64,000 bases of DNA, from positions 1-64,000 of the forward strand of contig NZ_JHYA01000007.1 in assembly GCF_000621545.1 (NCBI RefSeq), written 5' to 3'. Of the stretch, positions 44,854 through 53,137 are shown one piece after another. A model generated the notes under the pieces. That model made no database searches and was not told the origin of the DNA. It saw only the letters and a list, made by a program, of their open reading frames with translations. Each line of letters begins with the position of its first letter. The first letter of the stretch is position 1. The DNA comes from Anaerovibrio lipolyticus LB2005 (GTDB lineage: Bacteria; Bacillota; Negativicutes; Selenomonadales; Selenomonadaceae). The translations under genes were made by a program, and so were the position numbers.

Positions 44854-44973
44854 GACAGAGGTAATTTTGCTTATGGCAAAATTTGAACAATTGCGTTATG
44901 TCGAGTCTAATGCCTCGACGAAACGATGACAGAGGTAATTTTGCTTGTGGCAAAATCTGAACAATTGCGTTAT
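44854..44973 (+). repeat. Two 46-bp direct repeats upstream of ctsR
   Basis: Copies at 44854-44899 and 44928-44973 differ at two positions. Each contains a small hairpin, ATTTTGC-TTRTG-GCAAAAT, and ends TTGCGTTAT. The second copy runs into the ctsR -10 box (TATAAT, 44971-44976). Between them lies a small hairpin GTCGAG/CTCGAC. Confidence 0.85.
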
Positions 44974-44997
44974 AATAAAGTCAAATAGTCAATTAAT
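44971..44997 (+). promoter_or_regulatory. ctsR -10 box and CtsR-like operator
   Basis: TATAAT at 44971-44976 is followed by AAGTCAAATAGTCAATTAAT at 44978-44997, which would cover the transcription start. The 20-mer matches the clpB promoter box (minus strand 27141-27122) at 19 of 20 bases. Position and sharing support autoregulation by CtsR. A good -35 box is not visible. Confidence 0.7.
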
Positions 44998-45024
44998 CAA
45001 TTAATTGTATAAGAAGGTGAGCTT

Positions 45025-45474
45025 ATGAGCAATATTGCAGATTTAATTGAAGAATATATCCTGCGTCGGCTGGCTGAACAGCAGAATGGTCAGGTGGAAC
45101 TGAGGCGTACCGATATAGCAGACGAAATATCCTGTGCGCCTTCCCAGATTAGCTATGTTCTGAATACCCGCTTTACTCATGACAAGGGGTTTGCCGTAGA
45201 ATCCCGCCGTGGGCTTGGTGGCTTTATCCGTATTGTGCGTGTGCCTTTGCAGAATATTATTTATGAGGACATGATCAGCAAGATTGACGCTGATACAGAA
45301 TTTATAGAAATAAAGGGCATGGTACGTTATCTTATTCAACATCAGATGATTAATTCCCGTGAGGGAGCTCTGGTTATTCAGGCGGCAAACTGTGCCTATG
45401 ATGGTATGGAGACTAAGGACAGGGTAAATATGCTAAAGACGTTGTTTATAACCCTGGCGGAATTTTCCCGTTAA
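45025..45474 (+). CDS. ctsR: Transcriptional repressor CtsR
   Basis: A 149-residue CtsR, the class III heat-shock repressor of Firmicutes. The DNA-binding domain (SNIADLIEEYILRRL, CAPSQISYVLNTRFT, VESRRGLGGFIRI) and the C-terminal helical dimerisation domain are present. The wing loop that is GGGG in Bacillus, where it senses heat, reads GLGG here (about residues 65-68). The ATG follows AAGGTGAG. Downstream, mcsA, mcsB and clpC are missing; a small ORF and radA follow instead. Confidence 0.93.
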   Translation: MSNIADLIEEYILRRLAEQQNGQVELRRTDIADEISCAPSQISYVLNTRFTHDKGFAVESRRGLGGFIRIVRVPLQNIIYEDMISKIDADTEFIEIKGMVRYLIQHQMINSREGALVIQAANCAYDGMETKDRVNMLKTLFITLAEFSR

Positions 45475-45493
45475 ATGACTTCGTGATAAGCTT

Positions 45494-45646
45494 ATGGGCA
45501 GAAACAAATTGGCTCCCACAGAAGGGGGCATTCTAAAGGGGATTGTTAATTTTTTGCTTAGCTTTGGCATAGCGGTGGTATGGTTATTCAGATCACTTCT
45601 TAAGCTGTTGGCTAAGCCGTTTATCGGGAAAGGGAAGCAGCGGTAA
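45494..45646 (+). CDS. Small membrane protein (50 residues) between ctsR and radA
   Basis: A 50-residue ORF reading MGRNKLAPTEGGILKG, a hydrophobic helix near residues 17-33 (IVNFLLSFGIAVVWLF), then a basic tail (RSLLKLLAKPFIGKGKQR). Its TAA stop shares a base with the radA ATG (TAATG), a sign of real, coupled translation. It lies 19 nt after ctsR. The ribosome site is weak (GATAAG). No family recognised. A single-span protein with a basic, inside-facing end is the natural reading. Confidence 0.6.
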   Translation: MGRNKLAPTEGGILKGIVNFLLSFGIAVVWLFRSLLKLLAKPFIGKGKQR

Positions 45647-47025
45647 TGGCAAAATCAAAGACCATGTTTGTTTGTCAGGAGTGTGGCTATGATACTCCTA
45701 AATGGCTGGGAAAGTGTCCTGGCTGCGGTCAATGGAATACATTGGTGGAAGAGGTAATAAAGCCTGATAATACAAAACAGAGAGGGCTAAATTTGGGCCT
45801 TTCCAATCAGAGCAAGCCTTGTCCCATCAGCGATGTGGTGCTGGAAAAAATGCCCCGCATCACCACTGGTTCTGCTGAGCTGGACAGGGTGCTGGGAGGC
45901 GGTTTGATACCGGGCTCCATGGTGCTGATTGTAGGTGATCCTGGAATAGGAAAGTCAAGTCTTACGCTTAGAGTATGTGCCAATGAGGCCAGAGATGGCC
46001 GAAAGGTGCTGTATGTCACAGGCGAGGAAAGTGTACAGCAGGTTCGTATGCGTGCCGACCGTATTGATGCGGTTTCGGATACTTTGATGGTGGTAAGCGA
46101 GACAAATCTTGAGGTTATAGAAAAGCATATTCTTGATCTTAAACCAGATGTATTGGTTATTGACTCTATTCAGACCGTATTCCGCCCGGATATTCAAAGT
46201 GCTCCGGGCAGTGTCAGCCAGGTGCGGGAGTGTGCTGTGGAAATCCTGCGTGTAGCAAAAACAAATGGTATTGCAGCCTTTATCGTGGGACATGTGACCA
46301 AGGATGGGACCTTGGCTGGGCCAAGGGTTCTGGAGCACATTGTGGATACGGTGCTTTATTTCGAAGGTGGTAATAATGCCGAATACCGTATGCTGCGGGC
46401 CATAAAAAACCGTTTCGGCAGTACCAATGAAATTGGTGTATTTGAAATGCGTGATGTAGGCCTTGTGGATGTTTCCGATGCCTCGAAGCTGTTTTTGTCT
46501 GAGCGTCAGGATGATAATGGCAGCGTAATTGTGCCAACGGTGGAGGGAACACGACCTTTGTTGGTGGAGATTCAGGCCCTGGTGGCCAAGACACCCTATG
46601 TGCCACCTAAGAGAATTTCCGATTCAGTGGATCTAAAAAGACTGCAGCTTTTGTTGGCGGTCCTTGAAAAGAAGGTTCATCTTGCCATGGGGGCATGTGA
46701 TGTATTTGTAAAGGCTGCGGGGGGAATCCGCATCGATGAGCCGGCAGCTGATTTAGGGATTTGTGTTGCCATGGCCTCCAGCTTCGCCAGCAGACCCCTT
46801 CGCCCCGCTACTGTGGCCTTTGGTGAGGTAGGGCTCTCTGGAGAAATTCGCGCTGTAAGTCAGGCCGAAAACAGAGTTCGGGAGGCAAAACGCCTTGGCT
46901 TCAAGAGTATCGTACTGCCTCAGAAAAATTATGAGCAGCTTTTGGCTGATAAAAAGTTTACTGATATGACACTTTATGGAGTATCAAATATAACGGAAGC
47001 ATTATCAAGTGCTATGCCAAGATAG
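45646..47025 (+). CDS. radA: DNA repair protein RadA/Sms
   Basis: A 459-residue branch-migration helicase of recombination. It has an N-terminal zinc finger (CQECGYDTPKWLGKCPGCG), a RecA-like core with Walker A GDPGIGKSS near residue 97 and the RadA-specific KNRFG motif near 255, and a C-terminal Lon-protease-like domain lacking protease activity. The usual neighbour disA is absent downstream. Confidence 0.95.
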   Translation: MAKSKTMFVCQECGYDTPKWLGKCPGCGQWNTLVEEVIKPDNTKQRGLNLGLSNQSKPCPISDVVLEKMPRITTGSAELDRVLGGGLIPGSMVLIVGDPGIGKSSLTLRVCANEARDGRKVLYVTGEESVQQVRMRADRIDAVSDTLMVVSETNLEVIEKHILDLKPDVLVIDSIQTVFRPDIQSAPGSVSQVRECAVEILRVAKTNGIAAFIVGHVTKDGTLAGPRVLEHIVDTVLYFEGGNNAEYRMLRAIKNRFGSTNEIGVFEMRDVGLVDVSDASKLFLSERQDDNGSVIVPTVEGTRPLLVEIQALVAKTPYVPPKRISDSVDLKRLQLLLAVLEKKVHLAMGACDVFVKAAGGIRIDEPAADLGICVAMASSFASRPLRPATVAFGEVGLSGEIRAVSQAENRVREAKRLGFKSIVLPQKNYEQLLADKKFTDMTLYGVSNITEALSSAMPR

Positions 47026-47044
47026 CAAATATATACGGATAAAA

Positions 47045-47230
47045 GACACAGGGGCGGTTGCCTGGAGCAATTAGGAACCGTAACGTATAGAAACTTTTAT
47101 TGCTTTTCTTCTGCTTTAGCGGAAAAAATCATCTGTTTGAGCGAAGCGAGTTATGATTTTTTTCGCTATTGTTAATAGCAATACAAAGTTTTAGTTACGG
47201 TGACGTGCGACAGGGAATTGCCCCTGTGTC
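47045..47230. repeat. Long imperfect palindrome, copy B (about 186 bp)
   Basis: Ends are perfect: GACACAGGGGC (47045-47055) and GCCCCTGTGTC (47220-47230). The inner arms pair imperfectly (AACCGTAAC/GTTACGG, AAACTTTTATTGC/GCAATACAAAGTTTT, AAAAAATCAT/ATGATTTTTT). The centre TGTTTGAGCGAAGCGAGTT (47134-47152) is the exact reverse complement of the centre of copy A. It fills most of the radA-carD gap and contains no gene. Confidence 0.82.
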
Positions 47231-47235
47231 GTTTC

Positions 47236-47264
47236 TTGACATATTTTTTTTTATATGATAAAAT
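47236..47264 (+). promoter_or_regulatory. Predicted promoter 1 of carD-yacL
   Basis: Perfect TTGACA and TAAAAT separated by 17 nt, just after palindrome copy B. A second possible -10 with TG extension (TGGTATAAT, 47291-47299) lies closer to the gene. Confidence 0.65.
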
Positions 47265-47333
47265 TCATTCTTTTTTATTGACGAAATTTTTGGTATAATT
47301 TTACGTGTAGAGATGTCGATAGGGGGTGAATGT

Positions 47334-47825
47334 TTGCTGCAGATTGGTGACCGGGTAGTGTACCCGATGCATGGTGCTGGAGAAATCACTGGCATTGAAG
47401 AGTACGATGTTATGGGGCAAGGACAGATGAAGTCGTATTATGTCATGGAGATGCCCATCGGCGGAATGAGAATTATGCTTCCTGCTGATAATATTGATAA
47501 GGTTGGTTTGCGAGAGGTCAGCCCAACTGACATGGTGGATAAGATCGAAGAAGTGCTTAAGGGCGACCCTGTCAAGGCTGTAGGAAGCTGGAATAAAAGG
47601 TTTCATGCAAACCTGAACCGTTTAAAGACTGGTGATATTTTGGAAGTAGCCGCTGTCCTTCGTAATCTTGCGCTTCAGGACAGGATTAAAAAAATATCCA
47701 GCGGCGAACGTCGCCTATTAGATACGGCGAAGCAGATTTTTTTGACGGAAATGGTATATGTCCTGGATGGCACCATGGAGACGACTGAAGCATGGCTTCA
47801 GAAGATGTTAGAGCGAGAAAATTGA
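47334..47825 (+). CDS. CarD/CdnL family RNA-polymerase-binding regulator
   Basis: A 163-residue CarD-like protein. The N-terminal RNAP-interacting domain (IGDRVVYPMHGAGEI, YYVMEMPIGGMRIMLP) is followed by a helical DNA-binding domain (LEVAAVLRNLALQDR, SSGERRLLDTAKQIF). CarD proteins stabilise open promoter complexes, often at rRNA promoters. The start is TTG at 47334 behind GGGGGTGA; the ATG 21 nt upstream lies ahead of this site and is less likely. Firmicutes often carry this gene near yacL and ispD. Confidence 0.92.
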   Translation: MLQIGDRVVYPMHGAGEITGIEEYDVMGQGQMKSYYVMEMPIGGMRIMLPADNIDKVGLREVSPTDMVDKIEEVLKGDPVKAVGSWNKRFHANLNRLKTGDILEVAAVLRNLALQDRIKKISSGERRLLDTAKQIFLTEMVYVLDGTMETTEAWLQKMLEREN

Positions 47826-47935
47826 TTTTATGGTTGCAATGGAAAGATTTAGGCTGCACTGCCATAGCGTTGGGTAATGGTATCGCAGCCACTTTTCATT
47901 TTATATTAAATTATGTGGTAAAGGAGGTGAGAAAG

Positions 47936-49105
47936 ATGTTGGAAAAAGTTTTAAGAGTATTTGTGGTTGCATTGCTGGCGATTATTGGCGGTATTGCAAT
48001 GCATATTGCCAGCCCGTTTTTGACGGAGTTTATCAGTACAGAGGTATTAAAGAGTGAGCTCGGCCTCTTCAAGATGACAGCGGCTCATCTGATATTTCTA
48101 GTGTTGGGTATTGCAGCTGGTGCAGCAATAGGTTACACCACATCACCTTATTTCGCTTCAAAGCTTCAGAGATTTTCAGTCTGGGTTGAGGGGCAGCTAA
48201 ACAAAATGCCATTGCATGATGTTATAGCTGGACTTATTGGCCTGGCAATAGGACTTATAATTGCTAATTTGTTAGGTATAGCATTTTCCAAGATACCAGT
48301 TGTGGGAGATTATATTCCTGGTATCTTCAGTATCGTTTTTGGTTATTTAGGGATTCATATAGTTATTCGTAAGCAGAAGGAATTAGGTGACCTTATTGGC
48401 AAGCTCCCTAGATTTTTCAAGGAAACCAGCCAGCATATGGAACAATCTCGCAACAATAAAAAGATTAAAGGGGCAGGCCTTGATGCCATTAAGGAATTTG
48501 CTTCATCTCAGATTCCTTGCAAGCTGCTGGATACCAGCGTAATCATCGATGGACGCATTGCAGATATTTGCCGTACTGGGTTTATAGATGGCAAGCTGCT
48601 GATTCCGGTTTTTGTGCTGGAGGAATTACAGCATATAGCTGATATGTCAGATTCCCTTAAGCGAGTTCGTGGAAGACGTGGACTGGATATTTTACAGCAG
48701 CTTCAAAATGAATTCGGTTCTCAGGTTGAGATTGTAAATCACGATTTTGATGATATTACTGAAGTGGATTCCAAGCTGGTGGAGCTGGGGCAGCTTACTG
48801 GGGGAAAAATCATAACCAATGATTATAACCTTAATAAGGTGGCAGAGCTTAGAGGTGTTTCCGTTCTTAATATCAACGAGCTGTCAAATGCCATTAAGCC
48901 AGTGGCTATTCCAGGTGAGAGCATGAAGGTTCAGATTGTTCGTGAAGGAAAGGAACAAGGCCAGGGCGTGGCTTACTTGGAGGATGGTACCATGATCGTG
49001 GTGGAAAATGGTCGTCGGTACATTAACGAAAACATTACGGTGGAGGTTACTTCTGCTCTGCAGACTGCTGCTGGCAGAATGATTTTTGCCAAACCGGTGG
49101 TTTGA
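47936..49105 (+). CDS. PIN/TRAM domain membrane protein (YacL type)
   Basis: A 389-residue protein with four predicted membrane helices in the first 140 residues (VFVVALLAIIGGIAMHIA; LIFLVLGIAAGAAIG; IAGLIGLAIGLIIANLLG; IFSIVFGYLGIHIVI), a PIN nuclease domain from about 195 (LLDTSVIIDGRIADI, then TNDYNLNK), and a C-terminal TRAM RNA-binding domain (about 325-389). The PIN acidic residues are present, so it is probably an RNase tethered to the membrane. ATG 47936 has AAGGAGGTGAG before it; longer frames reach back into carD without a site. Follows carD by 110 nt. Confidence 0.93.
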   Translation: MLEKVLRVFVVALLAIIGGIAMHIASPFLTEFISTEVLKSELGLFKMTAAHLIFLVLGIAAGAAIGYTTSPYFASKLQRFSVWVEGQLNKMPLHDVIAGLIGLAIGLIIANLLGIAFSKIPVVGDYIPGIFSIVFGYLGIHIVIRKQKELGDLIGKLPRFFKETSQHMEQSRNNKKIKGAGLDAIKEFASSQIPCKLLDTSVIIDGRIADICRTGFIDGKLLIPVFVLEELQHIADMSDSLKRVRGRRGLDILQQLQNEFGSQVEIVNHDFDDITEVDSKLVELGQLTGGKIITNDYNLNKVAELRGVSVLNINELSNAIKPVAIPGESMKVQIVREGKEQGQGVAYLEDGTMIVVENGRRYINENITVEVTSALQTAAGRMIFAKPVV

Positions 49106-49134
49106 TTATTGTTTGATTCAAAAACTAAAGGTTT

Positions 49135-49158
49135 AGGGCTCCTTTGGAGCCCTTTTCT
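49135..49158 (+). terminator. Terminator after yacL
   Basis: GGGCTCC-TTT-GGAGCCC followed by TTTTCTG, about 30 nt after the stop. The short T-run may allow read-through to ispD. Confidence 0.6.
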
Positions 49159-49184
49159 GATATTTCGGTAATTCTGGAGGTACT

Positions 49185-49943
49185 ATGGTTACAGTTATTT
49201 TTCCTGCCGCCGGCAAGGGGAGCAGAATGCAGGCCGGCATGAATAAAGTGTTTATGCCATTAGGTGGTGTACCAATACTCATCAGAACACTGTTGCGGTA
49301 TTCCAGCTGTTCTGAAATTGATCAGATGGTGGTCGTTGTGGCTGCTGCAGAGGTGGATTTTGTTAAATCCGTACTGAGTAAGGTGCAGGGGTTGAAGCCT
49401 TATAATGTTGTGGCGGGAGGCAGTGAAAGGCAATACTCTGTACTGAATGGTATAAAAAGCGTCAATGGAAGTGATGATGATATTATTCTGGTCCATGATG
49501 CAGCCCGTCCTCTTATCAGCCATGAAACCATAACTGCAGTAATTGATGGTGCCAAAAAGTATGGCGGTGTAATTGCGGCGGTGGCTGCCAAGAATACCAT
49601 TAAGGTCTGTGATAATGAAGGGGTGGTCAAGGAAACACCGGACCGTTCAACTTTGTGGGAAATACAGACACCTCAGGGCTTTACGAGGAAAATACTTCTT
49701 GAGGCCAATGACAGGGCCCAAGCTGATGGCTTTTTGGGAACAGATGATGCCAGTCTGGTGGAGCGTATTGGTCATTCGGTTCATATAGTAAAAAGCGATT
49801 ACAGGAATATAAAGATTACCACACCGGAGGATATAATTGTCGGTGAGGCTTTTATTAAGAGCCAGGGGCAAAGCCCGCTCATTGAAGAAAATAAACAGAT
49901 TATGGCTGAAATAAATGATTTAATTAAGGATTGCTGGCAATAG
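49185..49943 (+). CDS. ispD: 2-C-methyl-D-erythritol 4-phosphate cytidylyltransferase IspD
   Basis: A 252-residue enzyme of the MEP isoprenoid pathway, attaching CMP to MEP. The nucleotide-binding PAAGKGSRM near residue 7, VHDAARPL near 104 and the QTPQGF segment are present. It is a little longer than most IspD (about 230), with extra C-terminal helix residues. GGAGG precedes the ATG. Paired with ispF 12 nt downstream. Confidence 0.94.
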   Translation: MVTVIFPAAGKGSRMQAGMNKVFMPLGGVPILIRTLLRYSSCSEIDQMVVVVAAAEVDFVKSVLSKVQGLKPYNVVAGGSERQYSVLNGIKSVNGSDDDIILVHDAARPLISHETITAVIDGAKKYGGVIAAVAAKNTIKVCDNEGVVKETPDRSTLWEIQTPQGFTRKILLEANDRAQADGFLGTDDASLVERIGHSVHIVKSDYRNIKITTPEDIIVGEAFIKSQGQSPLIEENKQIMAEINDLIKDCWQ

Positions 49944-49954
49944 GAGGCGGTTTT

Positions 49955-50428
49955 ATGACAAGATTTGGTATGGGATATGATGTTCATCAGCTTACTGAAA
50001 ATAGAAAACTTATTATAGGTGGCGTGGAAATTCCCTTTGAGAAGGGGCTTTTGGGACATTCTGATGCCGATGTGCTGCTTCATGCCATTGCAGATGCCCT
50101 GTTGGGGGCGGCGGCCCTGGGAGATATTGGCAAGCATTTCCCGGATACAGATGATCGCTACAAGGGAATATCAAGTATTATTCTTTTGGAACATGTGGGC
50201 AAGCTCCTGAATGAAAAGGGCTATTCCGTTGGCAATGTGGATGCCACCATTGTGGCTCAGCGTCCAAAGATGTTGCCGCATATTCCACAGATGCGGGAAA
50301 ACATTGCCAAAGCCCTGAATGTGGATGTGGACAGAATCAATGTAAAGGCCACTACGGAGGAGCATCTTGGCTTCACTGGCAATGGACAGGGGATTTCCTC
50401 TTACGCAGTTGCAGGAATAGAGGGCTAA
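49955..50428 (+). CDS. ispF: 2-C-methyl-D-erythritol 2,4-cyclodiphosphate synthase IspF
   Basis: A 157-residue MEP-pathway enzyme that forms the cyclic diphosphate. GMGYDVHQL with metal-binding Asp and His, [22 protein letters not shown], and [12 protein letters not shown] are all typical. ATG 49955 follows AGGAGG. Catalytically two steps after IspD. Confidence 0.96.
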   Translation: MTRFGMGYDVHQLTENRKLIIGGVEIPFEKGLLGHSDADVLLHAIADALLGAAALGDIGKHFPDTDDRYKGISSIILLEHVGKLLNEKGYSVGNVDATIVAQRPKMLPHIPQMRENIAKALNVDVDRINVKATTEEHLGFTGNGQGISSYAVAGIEG

Positions 50429-50484
50429 TGATAAAATGAGATTTATTCAGTTGAATTTACCCATCAAAGGAGTATATATAGGTT

Positions 50485-51924
50485 ATGTTGAAAGTTTATA
50501 ATACCTTAACACGCAAAAAAGAGGAGTTTATTCCACAGGAGCCTGGAAAAGTAGGCATGTATGTCTGTGGTGTAACTCCTTATAACTATCCTCATATTGG
50601 TAATGCCCGTCCCTTTGTGACTTGGGATGTTATCAAGCGTTATTTGAGAAATCGTGGCTTTGAGGTAAAGCACATTCAGAACTTTACTGACATGGATGAC
50701 AAGATTATCAAGGCTGCCAATACCGAGGGCGTTTCCTGGGAGACCATTACCGAGCGCTATATTGACGGCTATTTCAAGTCTATTGATGCCCTTAATGTTC
50801 AGCGTGCAGATATCTATCCTAAGGTTACGGAGCATATTCCTGATATTATCAATATGGTTCAGCGAATTATTGACAACGGCTTTGGCTATGTCATTGACGG
50901 GGATGTATACTTCAGTGTTGAGAAATTCCCTGAGTATGGTAAGCTCTCCGGCCGCAAGCTGGAGGACATGCAGGCGGGAGCCAGAGTAGAGGTGGACAGC
51001 CGCAAGCATAATCCAATGGATTTTGCCCTTTGGAAGTCTGCAAAGCCAGGGGAACCATTCTGGGAAAGCCCATGGGGCAAGGGACGTCCAGGCTGGCACA
51101 TCGAATGCTCCACCATGTCCCTTAAGTATTTGGGAGAAACCTTTGATTTTCATGGTGGTGGCAGTGACCTTATCTTCCCTCACCATGAGAATGAGATTGC
51201 CCAGTCCCAGTGCTGCTGTGGTAATTATAAGAGTTTTGCCCAGTATTGGCTTCACAATGGCTTTATTACCATTGATAACGAGAAAATGAGCAAGTCTTTG
51301 AATAACTTTATTACTGTACCAGATATTTTGAAGCAGTATCCTGGTGAGGTTGTTCGCTTCTTCATTTTGCGTACCCATTACAGAAGTCCGTTGGATTTCA
51401 GTGAGGAGCGTATCAAGGAGGCCCAGGCTGGTCTTTTGCGCCTGAAAAACGCCTTTGACCTTGGTAATGAGGTGCTAAAGAAGGCAGGCACTACGGAACA
51501 GGATACTCAGCTGGAAGAAATTGCTGAAAAGGCAATGGCTGATTTTTATGAGGCCATGGATGATGACTTCAATACCGCTCTGGCTATTGGCTATATGTTT
51601 ACACTGTCCAAGGAAATTAATACCTATGCCAACAATGTAATTAATAAGGGAACTGAGTTTGATGCAGTTCACTTTGGTAAGCTGATGCAGGTTTATAAGG
51701 ATATGGCGGCTGTAATCGGTATTTTTGAAAGCTCCCTTGAAATGCCTGAGTCTGATGACGGGGCTGGAATTTCTTCAGAGGAAATCGAGGCGCTTATTGC
51801 TGAAAGAGCTGAGGCCAAGAAAAACAAGAATTGGGGACGTGCTGATGAAATTCGTGACAGTTTAAAGGCACAGGGAATTATTCTTGAGGATTCTGCAGCC
51901 GGAACCAAATGGAAGAAAGCGTAA
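50485..51924 (+). CDS. cysS: Cysteinyl-tRNA synthetase
   Basis: A 479-residue class I aminoacyl-tRNA synthetase. It has the HIGH-type motif PYNYPHIGNAR near residue 32, zinc ligands including VCGVTPY and WHIECS, and KMSKSLNN near 268, then the helical anticodon-binding part. Charges tRNA-Cys. Followed after 3 nt by mrnC, as in Bacillus. gltX and cysE, which precede cysS in Bacillus, are not here. Confidence 0.97.
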   Translation: MLKVYNTLTRKKEEFIPQEPGKVGMYVCGVTPYNYPHIGNARPFVTWDVIKRYLRNRGFEVKHIQNFTDMDDKIIKAANTEGVSWETITERYIDGYFKSIDALNVQRADIYPKVTEHIPDIINMVQRIIDNGFGYVIDGDVYFSVEKFPEYGKLSGRKLEDMQAGARVEVDSRKHNPMDFALWKSAKPGEPFWESPWGKGRPGWHIECSTMSLKYLGETFDFHGGGSDLIFPHHENEIAQSQCCCGNYKSFAQYWLHNGFITIDNEKMSKSLNNFITVPDILKQYPGEVVRFFILRTHYRSPLDFSEERIKEAQAGLLRLKNAFDLGNEVLKKAGTTEQDTQLEEIAEKAMADFYEAMDDDFNTALAIGYMFTLSKEINTYANNVINKGTEFDAVHFGKLMQVYKDMAAVIGIFESSLEMPESDDGAGISSEEIEALIAERAEAKKNKNWGRADEIRDSLKAQGIILEDSAAGTKWKKA

Positions 51925-51927
51925 AAT

Positions 51928-52416
51928 ATGACATTTGAGCATTTAAAGAAGCTAGTTGATATGATGTTCGTGGATGATGGCAATGGTGGTGTTCAGCAGA
52001 GATATGATTCTGTTGACCCCAAAAGCCTTAATCCCTTGGTGTTGGCCTATATAGGTGATGCCTATTTTCACCTGTTTGTAAGGGGACGAATTCTTTCCTA
52101 TGAGCAGAGCAAGGTTCAGGTGCTGCATCAGTTCAGCGCCCAGATTGTATCTGCTGTGTGGCAGGATAAGGCATATCGTGGTATCGAATCCATGCTGACA
52201 GAGGAAGAAAAGACTGTCTACAAGCGTGGTCGCAATGCAAAAAGTCATGCCCCAAGAAGTGCCAGTGTAGCCCAGTATCATTCCAGTACAGGCTTTGAAG
52301 CCTTATTGGGATATCTGTATCTCATGGAAAGAAGCGAACGCCTTTATGAGCTGGCGGAAGAGTCATTTAAGATTATTTCCAAGGCCATGATGGATGAAAT
52401 ATCAAATAAGAAATAA
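51928..52416 (+). CDS. mrnC: Mini-ribonuclease III (MrnC)
   Basis: A 162-residue RNase III catalytic domain without a double-stranded RNA-binding domain, matching MrnC, which matures 23S rRNA ends. LNPLVLAYIGDAYFHLFVR (with catalytic acidic residues), NAKSHAPRSASVAQYHSSTGFEALLGYLYL are the expected segments. The N-terminal extension of about 30 residues is longer than in Bacillus. Tight 3-nt spacing after cysS. Confidence 0.94.
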   Translation: MTFEHLKKLVDMMFVDDGNGGVQQRYDSVDPKSLNPLVLAYIGDAYFHLFVRGRILSYEQSKVQVLHQFSAQIVSAVWQDKAYRGIESMLTEEEKTVYKRGRNAKSHAPRSASVAQYHSSTGFEALLGYLYLMERSERLYELAEESFKIISKAMMDEISNKK

Positions 52417-52446
52417 ATTTTGTGTATATATTATTGGAGAAAAACT

Positions 52447-53136
52447 ATGATAAAGGTTAAATTATTGGAGCATACTCCTGAGCCAGAGCGTGTTGTGGCT
52501 ATGTCTGCAAGGCTTTGCTATTCTGCCTCTGGTGCTGAGGAGCTGTCAGAGCGAATGACTGATGAGCAGGTTCAGAAGCTGCTGGCCAAGATTATTAAAA
52601 TGGGTCATGCCTCCACCATGGAGCATGTTTCTTTTACATTTGGCATTGAAGGTGTATCCCGTGTGCTGACTCATCAGCTGGTACGCCATCGTCTGGCATC
52701 CTATAGCCAGCAGTCACAGCGTTATGTGGCAGAGCATGATTTCGAGTATATCCTGCCACCAAGTATTGAGGAAAAGCCTGAGGCCAAGGAGCGCTTCCAG
52801 AGTTTAATGGATGATATTCAGAAGGCTTATAATGAATTGGCTGATATGGGAATTCCTAAGGAGGATGCCAGATATGTGCTGGCAAATGCCACTGAAACCA
52901 AGATTGTGGTAACCATGAATGCCCGTTCTTTGATGCACTTTTTTAATCTTCGTTGCTGCAACCGTGCTCAGTGGGAAATTCGTGAGCTTGCTTATAAGAT
53001 GCTGGAACAGGCGAAGAAGGTTGCACCGCTTCTGTTTAAAAATGCAGGAGCCTCCTGTGTGGCCACTGGCCATTGCCCTGAGGGTGCCATGACCTGTGGT
53101 AAATTTGCTGAAATGATAAAGATGAGAGAAGACTGA
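52447..53136 (+). CDS. thyX: Flavin-dependent thymidylate synthase ThyX
   Basis: A 229-residue ThyX making dTMP with FAD and methylenetetrahydrofolate. The ThyX signature RHR-x7-S is seen in [15 protein letters not shown] near residue 79, along with [18 protein letters not shown] 52447 follows GGAG. The operon position between mrnC and rlmB is known in other anaerobic Firmicutes. Confidence 0.96.
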   Translation: MIKVKLLEHTPEPERVVAMSARLCYSASGAEELSERMTDEQVQKLLAKIIKMGHASTMEHVSFTFGIEGVSRVLTHQLVRHRLASYSQQSQRYVAEHDFEYILPPSIEEKPEAKERFQSLMDDIQKAYNELADMGIPKEDARYVLANATETKIVVTMNARSLMHFFNLRCCNRAQWEIRELAYKMLEQAKKVAPLLFKNAGASCVATGHCPEGAMTCGKFAEMIKMRED

Positions 53137-53137
53137 T

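Noticed and set aside
44854-44973. CRISPR-like array before ctsR
   Set aside because: Only two repeat units, no further copies and no cas genes; treated as a direct repeat.
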